Source: Lachnospiraceae bacterium (GTDB lineage: Bacteria > Bacillota > Clostridia > Lachnospirales > Lachnospiraceae). From it: DNA of 56,817 bases. Below are positions 50,259-56,817 of this stretch, piece by piece (position 1 is the stretch's first letter; every line of letters starts with the position of its first letter). Both the position numbers and the translations under genes were made by a program. Location of the stretch: positions 1-56,817 of the forward strand of contig JAGBBW010000102.1 in assembly GCA_017938285.1 (NCBI GenBank). The letters are read 5' to 3'. A model generated the notes under the pieces. That model made no database searches. It had not been told where the DNA came from and saw only the letters and a list, made by a program, of their open reading frames with translations.

Positions 50259-51587
50259 TTAAATATCTAAATACCACACCAACTGCACCTCGTCCCGTAC
50301 CTCCGGCTCCATATAATAGGCATGCATATCCACCTTACAAAGTACCGCTCCCTGCTTATGGTAAAAATGGCAGGCCGGCACATTATTATTCTGGCACTCA
50401 ATCACCATCTGACGGTATCCGTCCTTCTTTGCCCCGTCAACCACCATATCAAACAGGCTCTGCCCAATTCCCCGGTACTTGTAACCATCGGCAACCCGGA
50501 TATCCCACAGCACACAGGCATCCTCTCTGCCATACAGCATATTCATGCCCCTGGTTGGCCCGGCCACCGTTGCCGCACCGATGGCAGTTTCTCCGTCAAA
50601 GGCCATATAAAACCGCCAGGTGGAAATATCAAACTGCTCTTCATAGGTGGTGGCACATTCATACTTTCCAAAATCCTTGACGTATGGTTCTACAGGACAT
50701 TCCTCGAAAACTAACCCGCCAAGCCCATTGTCCAGACGTTTTATCTTGTATTCCGAGTTCACCTCTACACGCATGGGAATTTTGTCATATATTTCAAAAT
50801 AAGTTTTGTCTACTTCCTTCACTGTAATTGACTGCTCACTCCGTCCTGCTTCTTCCATCTCACACAGCAGATTGTAGAGCACATCCTGGGATAATACACC
50901 ACGTTTTAAATCTACGGGCAATTCTCCACGTTCGTCTGCTTCATAATCCTGCAGCCACTGTCCACCGTCAAGGTACTGTGTTAATTCCCGCACCTTTTTC
51001 TGAAGGTCTGCATTTTTGCTTACTTCTTCCGGACAATGGTTCCATACTTCCGAAACTTCGTCCAGGTACTGCTCCATTTTCATTATTCTATCCATCATTT
51101 CCTGCTTATGCACCAATTTTCTGAGTCCTGCCTCGGACCCTAAGTAAACATAACTCTGTTCTGTCAAATCCATTGATTCCCACTCCATAATCTCAACCAA
51201 TTCTTTTACCATGGGAGGTATTTCTTTCTCAAACTGTATCAAACTAAGCTCATGATGACCTCTCATGGCATAGTCCGATGGTTGTGTTCGAAATGCAGTA
51301 AAAACACATAACACTTTGGAATGACATTTTTGTATGGAGTCCGGTTGTATTTTCCCACCTTTGCTATATGCAATTGCTTCATATTCCTGCCCCATTGGTA
51401 TGTCCTTTTCCGCATACTGGTGATGAAAGTACATACTGTTCTCTGCCCATTTATTTTCTTGGAATACCTTACATGCTGCCTGTGAAAAAACACCGTATTT
51501 CTCACAATTTCTCTCAATCTCCGGAATCAGTTTCTGTTCCACAAACAAGGAACTTAACCTGACCCATAAAACTAAATAATCCTCCAT
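50259..51587 (-). CDS. DUF4298-GNAT acetyltransferase fusion
   Basis: The 442-residue protein has three parts: an unassigned N-terminus of about 160 residues; a DUF4298 domain (RIMKMEQYLDEVSEVWNHCPEE...LKRGVLSQDVLYNLLCEMEE); and a C-terminal GNAT acetyltransferase (YMAFDGETAIGAATVAGPTRG, VLWDIRVADGYKYRGIGQSLFDMVVDGAKKDGYRQMVIECQNNNVPACHFYHKQGA) with an intact acetyl-CoA loop RGIGQS. The start at 51587 has GGTGG 8 nt upstream. DUF4298 often occurs alone; this three-part fusion is unusual. The substrate is unknown. Confidence 0.85.
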   Translation of the reverse strand: MEDYLVLWVRLSSLFVEQKLIPEIERNCEKYGVFSQAACKVFQENKWAENSMYFHHQYAEKDIPMGQEYEAIAYSKGGKIQPDSIQKCHSKVLCVFTAFRTQPSDYAMRGHHELSLIQFEKEIPPMVKELVEIMEWESMDLTEQSYVYLGSEAGLRKLVHKQEMMDRIMKMEQYLDEVSEVWNHCPEEVSKNADLQKKVRELTQYLDGGQWLQDYEADERGELPVDLKRGVLSQDVLYNLLCEMEEAGRSEQSITVKEVDKTYFEIYDKIPMRVEVNSEYKIKRLDNGLGGLVFEECPVEPYVKDFGKYECATTYEEQFDISTWRFYMAFDGETAIGAATVAGPTRGMNMLYGREDACVLWDIRVADGYKYRGIGQSLFDMVVDGAKKDGYRQMVIECQNNNVPACHFYHKQGAVLCKVDMHAYYMEPEVRDEVQLVWYLDI

Positions 51588-51628
51588 TACATTTCCACCC
51601 CATCCACAGATATTTGGCACTGTTTTGA

Positions 51629-51777
51629 TTATACTATATTTTCGTGCGCTTCAGCGCACACTCAATTCAGTAGTGATAAAGCGAAGCTTTTTCACATTAT
51701 ACCATATTTTTCGTGCGCTTCAGCGCACACTCGATTCAGTAGTGATAAAGCGAAGCTTTTTCACATTATACCATACT
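51629..51777. repeat. 69-bp direct duplication
   Basis: Two nearly identical 69-bp units (period from TCGTGCGCTT at 51642 to 51711) each carry hairpins GTGCGC-TTCA-GCGCAC and AAAGC-GAA-GCTTT. The third unit begins with ATTATACCATA and stops. No coding frame is seen. It may be a tandem duplication of one short palindromic element. Confidence 0.85.
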
Positions 51778-51794
51778 TTGAAAAAAGAAAAAAT

Positions 51795-51842
51795 AAAAAG
51801 CTGACAAATTCCAGCCTGTTCACCGGAATTCATCAGCTTTTT
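51795..51842 (-). terminator. Terminator of the GH43 operon
   Basis: AAAAAGCTGA / TCAGCTTTTT (10 bp) with inner AATTCC/GGAATT pairing. Confidence 0.88.
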
Positions 51843-51864
51843 CACTTCAAACATTAGTACATCA

Positions 51865-54333
51865 CTATTTTCCCGAAAGCGCCTGAACCTCACTCTGGGA
51901 AAGTGCGGTATTGTAAATAGCCACATTGTCCATCTTTCCACAGAAATCCGGGTCATTATAATAGGAACCGCCAAGGTAATTATTTTCTGCAACCTTAAAC
52001 GTATCCATAATCATACTGTAATTACCCTTTCCGGACTGTACCAGCTTACCATTGATATAGGTGTTCATTTCAGACTCTGTAATTGTCACGGTAATGGTAT
52101 GCCATACATTCTGTGCGGAATTCTGGCTGAAATAGTCCCAGGTATACGGCTGTTTGATGTCCACACCGTAATAGCCACTCTTCTCATTCTTTGCATCGTC
52201 CGTCACACTGCTGAAGCCCTGGGTAAAATGATAACCAAGGGTCTTACAGCCACCGCCAAGCGTACCGTCACCCAGCATAAAAAGTGCTGTCCAGTCTGTA
52301 GCATACTTGCTCACCAGCACATCGGCAGTTATGGTAATTCCTTCGGAAAAACCATAGGAAGTCAGCCCCGGCAGTACCGCATACGTCTTCCCATAGGAAG
52401 AAGCGTTCTTTGCCAGACATAACACACCATCCTCTACTTTGGCATCTCCTGCCAGTTCCACACCATCTGTATTATCAAAGGTCATCTTTACTACCGGCTG
52501 TTTTTCAATGGCAGCAAAGTCTGTAGATGGCGTTCCTTTTTCCTCCACCTTGCGCTCCACATACTCTGTTCCTTCGGCATATTTCACACCCCAGATAGTC
52601 TCATTATTTGTGCCGATTGCAGTAAAGGTCATAACCTCTGTGCTTGGATTCTGCTCATCATGCTGTTTGAAGAATATACCTTTATAGGTAACTCCGTTCA
52701 CTTCAAACGTAGCCAGATAGCTCTTTTCCTTTTCTGTCCACGTACCAGTATAATCCCCGGAAATGGTTCCATCTTCTTTTAAGACAAGTATCTCCGGAGT
52801 TCTTACCCCGGCACCGTCCGAACCGGTTCCATGATTGATAAATTCATATACACCTGCAATCTCACTGTACTCATAACCTTCCAGTGCAATCCGGTCATTT
52901 CTGTTTTCAAATACTGCTGTCACCGGCCATCCATCTTCATTGATAAACTGCTGGTGTACCCGCACCTCAAAGCCTTCTCCGCCGGTTTCAAACCGGGTAT
53001 GATACAACAGATAACGGTGACCGTCTTTATCAATAAAGGCAGAACAGTGGCCCGGCGAACGATAGCCGCGGTTTAAATTGGACATCGTGTAATTGCCCAT
53101 TACCTTAATACCAATCTGGTACTGGTTCGTTCTGGAAGATTCAAATACTGCATTATTTCCTGCCGCATCGAGATACGGTCCTTCCGGACGCTCGGAACGG
53201 AACAGACGCATATTGTATCCGCTGACCGAATCCAGATAATTATAGGTTGTATACAAATAAAAATACTTTGTTTCTTCATCATACAGAATGTACGGACCTT
53301 CGCCGGATATCGTATGTCCTCCGGCAATTCTTGTTCCAAAATATTTGTCAATGACCCGGCCGTCTGCGGTAGTACCATCCTTGCCCGGATAAATGGCATC
53401 CCCGGTTTCCGGGTTCAGTTCCAGCAGATAAATACCGCCGGACCAGGAACCGTAGCACATCCACATCTTTCCTTCGGTATCTGTAAAAATTGTTGGGTCA
53501 ATGGCATTCGGTGCATAATCCGTGTTATAATTTTTGGTTCCCCAGATGGTATTGTAGTCCCCTTCAATTCTGCCTGCTACCATCAGTTCATCAATATTCG
53601 TATTCGTCCAGATTTTATCAATCTTACTGCGGCTGTCCTTGGCACTTACCTGGGTAAAACCGGAATACACCAGCGTTCCCTTGTACGTAAAAGGACCTTC
53701 CACATTGTCTGCCACCGCATAACCAATGGCAGAACGGCAGTAGGTGGAAGACACTGAATAATACAGCATATATGCCCCCTTGCTTCCGTCCTCATTCACA
53801 TAGTTTTCATTATAAAACAAATCCGGTGCCCATACAGCAAAACCACCCTTACAGTCTGCATCATTTTCTCCTGCCCAGGCAAAGGATTCCTTTAAATTTT
53901 CTGATAAATCCCCGTACAGGGTATTGTTCTTTTTCTGGTAACCGTTCGTAAAGATTGTCCAGTCCACCAGATTGTCAGACTTTGCAGATGTAATATGGGT
54001 TCCATATATGTAATAGGTCACCTTTCCGTTTTCATCCTCTTCCCGGAAAATAGATGGGTCATGTACTGCCACACGTGCAATTTTTCCTTCTTTTACTTCC
54101 TTCCAGTCAGACATTGCTGCCACTTTTCCGGCATCCCGGCTGCCTGTTGTACTGTTTCCGGTATTCTGGTCATCTTGCACCGGCTGACTATTATTTTCAT
54201 TTTCCTGACTACTGTTTTCCATCTGGTTATTCACCTTCTGACCTTCTTCCGTCGTTTCCTTTGTACAGCCCACGCCGCCAACCAGCACTCCTGCCATGGT
54301 CACTGCCAGAAGACCCTTTTTCCAATTTCTCAT
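51865..54333 (-). CDS. Secreted GH43 arabinanase-type lipoprotein with LamG domain
   Basis: The 822-residue protein has a lipobox (LVGGVGC), a Ser/Asn/Gln-rich linker, a five-bladed propeller of glycoside hydrolase family 43 (about 75-480), a beta-rich segment (about 500-610), and a C-terminal LamG-like concanavalin domain (VKMTFDNTDGVEL... to the end). GH43 marks are VHDPSIFREE (base Asp), AIDPTIFTD (pKa-modulating Asp), SGEGPYILYDE (acid Glu) and the HCSAFIDKDGHRYLLYHTRF metal-site His. This pattern fits endo/exo-arabinanases. It should act on the cell surface, on arabinan or arabinoxylan. It is the last gene of the MarR-linked operon. Confidence 0.92.
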   Translation of the reverse strand: MRNWKKGLLAVTMAGVLVGGVGCTKETTEEGQKVNNQMENSSQENENNSQPVQDDQNTGNSTTGSRDAGKVAAMSDWKEVKEGKIARVAVHDPSIFREEDENGKVTYYIYGTHITSAKSDNLVDWTIFTNGYQKKNNTLYGDLSENLKESFAWAGENDADCKGGFAVWAPDLFYNENYVNEDGSKGAYMLYYSVSSTYCRSAIGYAVADNVEGPFTYKGTLVYSGFTQVSAKDSRSKIDKIWTNTNIDELMVAGRIEGDYNTIWGTKNYNTDYAPNAIDPTIFTDTEGKMWMCYGSWSGGIYLLELNPETGDAIYPGKDGTTADGRVIDKYFGTRIAGGHTISGEGPYILYDEETKYFYLYTTYNYLDSVSGYNMRLFRSERPEGPYLDAAGNNAVFESSRTNQYQIGIKVMGNYTMSNLNRGYRSPGHCSAFIDKDGHRYLLYHTRFETGGEGFEVRVHQQFINEDGWPVTAVFENRNDRIALEGYEYSEIAGVYEFINHGTGSDGAGVRTPEILVLKEDGTISGDYTGTWTEKEKSYLATFEVNGVTYKGIFFKQHDEQNPSTEVMTFTAIGTNNETIWGVKYAEGTEYVERKVEEKGTPSTDFAAIEKQPVVKMTFDNTDGVELAGDAKVEDGVLCLAKNASSYGKTYAVLPGLTSYGFSEGITITADVLVSKYATDWTALFMLGDGTLGGGCKTLGYHFTQGFSSVTDDAKNEKSGYYGVDIKQPYTWDYFSQNSAQNVWHTITVTITESEMNTYINGKLVQSGKGNYSMIMDTFKVAENNYLGGSYYNDPDFCGKMDNVAIYNTALSQSEVQALSGK

Positions 54334-54355
54334 GTATACCTCCACTTATATTCAT

Positions 54356-54802
54356 TTAAATTTGATTCTCTGCCCCACAACTTTTATTCAGATTTTCACG
54401 TACCCTCCGAAGCAGTGCAAACAACTGCTGCTTCTCTTCTTCAGATATTCCCTGGAAACATTCTTCTTCAATCGTCTCCATCAACTGGAACACCCGCTCT
54501 GCCATCTCCCTGCCTTCCTTTGTCAGAAAAACACGAAACGCCCGTTTGCCACCGGAAACCCTGGTTTCTTCCCGTCTGACATATCCTTTCCGTTCCAGTC
54601 CGTCCAGCATAACCGTCATGGACGACGGTTTGATGTCACAGGCCTTTGCCAGTTCCTTCTGTACACAGCCATCCATGGCTCTTAAAATATACAACGTCTT
54701 TGGCTGCCCATCGGACAAATCAAGTTCCTGAAATCCCTTCCGGCTGCGGTTCCAGTGTGCTTTCTGGGTATCCTGCAGTGCTAAAAAAATAATTTCCCGC
54801 AT
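54356..54802 (-). CDS. MarR family regulator of the glycan operon
   Basis: The 148-residue regulator has a typical winged helix: SDGQPKTLYILRAMDGCVQKELAKACDIKPSSMTVMLDGLERKGYVRREETRVSGGKRAFRVFLTKEG. GGAGAAG precedes the ATG. It lies between the esterase and GH43 genes; the operon promoter carries an AATTAGA-GT-TCTAATT inverted repeat suited to a MarR dimer. A phenolic acid such as ferulate is a plausible ligand given the esterase partners, but is inference. Confidence 0.92.
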   Translation of the reverse strand: MREIIFLALQDTQKAHWNRSRKGFQELDLSDGQPKTLYILRAMDGCVQKELAKACDIKPSSMTVMLDGLERKGYVRREETRVSGGKRAFRVFLTKEGREMAERVFQLMETIEEECFQGISEEEKQQLFALLRRVRENLNKSCGAENQI

Positions 54803-54834
54803 CTTTCTTCTCCAATACCATATCCCTTTTTATA

Positions 54835-55707
54835 CTATCCGGCAAAAAAATACGGCAATGCGTTATAAATGTACTGGTAGCAGTATTCATACGAGTGGGT
54901 GCCTCCGGCTGCCACACAGTAAATCACATTTCCTTCTGAAAAATTCTGACCAAATACAAAATAACCGGTATGCTTTTCCATTTCCTGCATCATGGTATGT
55001 AACGGCTGATACGCCACACCATTATCTCCAACGCAGACAAACAACGCATAGTCTTCTTTTCCTCTGCCGGATGTTTTTACTGCATTTTCCAGATATTCCA
55101 CCGTTTCCTTTGGACACTTTAAACCACCCTGGAGTTCCACACCCCAGCAGTCACCGCTCATCGGAAGAAAATACTGAAACACTGCCAGACATTTGGCAAA
55201 TACATTCCATGTTGCTTCGGAGCCCATGGAGTACCCTCCAAATGCCCTGTGTTCTCTTCCTGTTTTCACACGAAACTCCGCTTCCACCTTGGGAATCAGA
55301 TCCTTTACCAGCTCATGATGAAAGTTCTGGGTGAGAAGTCCTGCCGCTTTTGTGGATGTCTTCGCTTCTGTGGTTCCTTTATAATAAAAAGACGGTGCAA
55401 CCACAATCAAGGGTTCTATGATTTTTTTCTCTATCATATTGTCCAGAATCGTTTTTAATGCTGTTTTTGCTTCCATTCCGCCAAATACTTCATCCGAATT
55501 TCCGCCGCCTCCATGCATCAGGTAAAATACATTATAATCTCCGGATTCTGTTTCATAACCATACGGAAGATATACCAGTGCATCTTTTTCAATCTCCATC
55601 CCCGCTTCATCATAGGTATTGGATATATACTTCAGGCGCTGCATGGTGCCCTGGTTCTGTGCCGGCTGGTAATACTCCTGCGGCACTGCTATAAATTCTT
55701 TCTGCAT
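54835..55707 (-). CDS. CE1-like esterase (feruloyl esterase type)
   Basis: The 290-residue alpha/beta hydrolase has VYLPYGYETESGDYNVFYLMHGGGGNSDEV, the nucleophile elbow GGYSMGSEATW and a late catalytic His in AAGGTHSYEYCYQYIYNALPYF, the layout of CE1 (XynZ-like) feruloyl esterases. It has no signal peptide, so it acts on imported feruloylated oligosaccharides. It lies 11 bp after the alpha/beta hydrolase gene in the same operon. Confidence 0.9.
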   Translation of the reverse strand: MQKEFIAVPQEYYQPAQNQGTMQRLKYISNTYDEAGMEIEKDALVYLPYGYETESGDYNVFYLMHGGGGNSDEVFGGMEAKTALKTILDNMIEKKIIEPLIVVAPSFYYKGTTEAKTSTKAAGLLTQNFHHELVKDLIPKVEAEFRVKTGREHRAFGGYSMGSEATWNVFAKCLAVFQYFLPMSGDCWGVELQGGLKCPKETVEYLENAVKTSGRGKEDYALFVCVGDNGVAYQPLHTMMQEMEKHTGYFVFGQNFSEGNVIYCVAAGGTHSYEYCYQYIYNALPYFFAG

Positions 55708-55718
55708 ACCGTTTCCTC

Positions 55719-56474
55719 CTATCTGTGCTCCATAACAAAATCATACACCATCTTTGTCATCACTCTGGTTCCTTCCGGTGAAAATCCATGGCCTTCTCCT
55801 TCAAAAACCTCCAGCCGGACCTGCGGATAGGTCTGCTTCAGCCGCTCACTGTATCCCACATCCACAATCGGATCTTTATCGCCATGCATAACCAGTACCT
55901 TATTCTGATATTTTCCAACCTGGGCAAATACATCATATCCATGAATCGTTTCAAAAAAGATTCTTCCCAGTTTCATATCCCAGAGTTCTTCCACATCCGG
56001 AATATCCTTTTTATCCGGGAAACGGCTGGTCCAGTTATCCGGAATACAGAATGCCGGATATAACAAAAGCATTCCCCGGATATCCTCACTGCGTCCATCC
56101 ACCGTCAGTGCTGTCACCAGTCCCCCCTGGCTTCCACCAAACGTAAATACCTTATCCGCATCTACCTGTTCCAGCTGCTTTACATACGCAATCACTGCCG
56201 TCAAATCTTCCATTTCCGTAAAAATGGTCATCTCCGTGGTCGGTTTACCACTAATGTCTCTTGTCGAACCGCCACAGAAAGTATAACAAAACGCTGCCAC
56301 TCCACGCTCTGCCAGATATCTTGCCGTTTCATCAAAATCCATTTTGTAACCGTTATAACCATGACTGAAAATCACAACAGGAAACCTTCCCTCCTGTTTT
56401 GGCATATACAGAATACCGTCAATTTCCCAGCTGCCATTTGGCACCTTTACATCCTTAACCATTATTTCACCCAT
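55719..56474 (-). CDS. Alpha/beta hydrolase (cinnamoyl-esterase-like)
   Basis: The 251-residue cytoplasmic hydrolase has the oxyanion strand VIFSHGYNGYKMDFDETARYL, nucleophile GGSQGGLVTALT, Asp in HGDKDPIVDVGYSE and His in FEGEGHGFS, a full Ser-Asp-His triad. The fold resembles cinnamoyl esterases such as LJ0536. The start at 56474 was chosen because AGGAGG lies 10 nt upstream; the longer frame begins before that ribosome-binding site. It is the first gene of the MarR operon. Confidence 0.9.
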   Translation of the reverse strand: MGEIMVKDVKVPNGSWEIDGILYMPKQEGRFPVVIFSHGYNGYKMDFDETARYLAERGVAAFCYTFCGGSTRDISGKPTTEMTIFTEMEDLTAVIAYVKQLEQVDADKVFTFGGSQGGLVTALTVDGRSEDIRGMLLLYPAFCIPDNWTSRFPDKKDIPDVEELWDMKLGRIFFETIHGYDVFAQVGKYQNKVLVMHGDKDPIVDVGYSERLKQTYPQVRLEVFEGEGHGFSPEGTRVMTKMVYDFVMEHR

Positions 56475-56503
56475 TTGTACCGTACCTCCTCCATTCACCA
56501 TCT

Positions 56504-56549
56504 AATTAGAGTTCTAATTTATTATAAACGATTTCGAGAGTAAAGGCAA
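56504..56549 (-). promoter_or_regulatory. Operon promoter and MarR-type operator
   Basis: On the minus strand TTGCCT (56544-56549) and TATAAT (56521-56526) have a 17-bp spacer. Immediately downstream is a perfect inverted repeat, AATTAGA-GT-TCTAATT (56504-56519), well placed for repression. Confidence 0.85.
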
Positions 56550-56817
56550 GTAATTTGTGAAACAATCGTTTTCTTCTCTATGCTGCTTTCATGACTGCCT
56601 GCGCAGACACACCAGTGCTTTTTCCTGCACTCCGATGTCCTCTGCTATCACCTTACACTTCGTCATCAGCAGAAAATAAACCTAAATTATTCACGGCAAT
56701 GCCACAAAAATGGCTAAAAGCCGCATAGATACTGTGTTTTAACTGTATATTGCTTTTCAACTGATAAGTGAATGCAAAAAGAGCATCCATTTGTGGTAAA
56801 ATTAAGGTGCCGAATCT
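56550..56817. other. Non-coding right edge
   Basis: No gene is supported in the last 268 bp. Two modest hairpins are visible (AGTGC-N8-GCACT near 56614-56631; TCTGCT...AGCAGA near 56639-56671). TTGTGGTAAAATTAAGG near 56791-56807 could be the promoter or end of an element beyond the window, but cannot be assigned. Confidence 0.4.

Noticed and set aside
51629-51777. CRISPR array
   Set aside because: There are only two units that abut without unique spacers; this is a tandem duplication.
56550-56817. Gene or insertion-sequence end at the right edge
   Set aside because: No frame or terminal repeat could be matched within the window.

Overview
The window looks like a chromosomal segment of an anaerobic, gut-type Clostridia, most likely Lachnospiraceae. 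The evidence is a mid-low GC content, strong AGGAGG ribosome-binding sites with occasional TTG/GTG starts, an archaeal-type second aspartyl-tRNA synthetase, TSCPD and SdpR/SdpI proteins, an [FeFe]-hydrogenase-like chemoreceptor, and a plant-glycan esterase/GH43 operon. The family assignment is inference. No rRNA, tRNA, CRISPR array or complete insertion sequence was found.

Layout. 0-5.5 kb: a DUF2971 gene, a lipoprotein and a sugar-type ABC importer (two permeases and an unusual doubly anchored binding protein). 5.6-8.7 kb: a short chemoreceptor, then an aldo/keto reductase divergent from an AdhR-like MerR regulator that share a textbook MerR promoter. 8.7-12 kb: an AT-rich accessory patch with a YgjP-type metallopeptidase, small unknown proteins and a HigB/HigA-type toxin-antitoxin pair with clear operators. 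12-16.2 kb: a DUF3298-type lipoprotein, a vWA protein and a helical/HTH-like protein. 16.3-22.4 kb: the most unusual block, a leftward run of a hydrogenase-like Fe-S protein fused to a chemotaxis signalling domain, an NMT1/SsuA-like binding lipoprotein, a fused permease-ATPase, a frameshifted small gene and an ABC-F protein lacking its inter-domain arm. 22.5-34 kb: an intracellular leucine-rich-repeat protein, carB, a MarR regulator, an aminotransferase, an NSS transporter, a stand-alone GMP-synthase ATP-pyrophosphatase and an MFS transporter. 34-39 kb: SdpR/SdpI, an ABC-2-like exporter, and an XRE regulator with a membrane partner. 39-43 kb: aspS2, tcdA and a MATE pump. 43.3-45.3 kb: two glutathione peroxidases, a TSCPD protein and an OhrR-type regulator behind a promoter with OhrR boxes. 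45.4-51.6 kb: a diguanylate cyclase, a second MATE pump, an AlbA_2/Schlafen-type gene broken by one stop codon, and a DUF4298-acetyltransferase fusion. 51.8-56.5 kb: a four-gene MarR-linked operon for arabinan/arabinoxylan side-chain breakdown (GH43, CE1-like esterase, alpha/beta hydrolase).

Between the genes sit three families of short non-coding repeats: a 166-bp palindromic MITE (two copies), a 91-bp element with GTAA ends and an 8-bp target duplication (IS66-like), and a hairpin family with an AAACGCTGATTAA core that hugs the 3' ends of genes and in two cases supplies the last codons or stop. Regulation is unusually readable: five regulator genes lie next to promoters with -35/-10 boxes and inverted repeats in the positions expected for autoregulation. 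Starts were re-chosen by ribosome-binding site where the longest frame was implausible.
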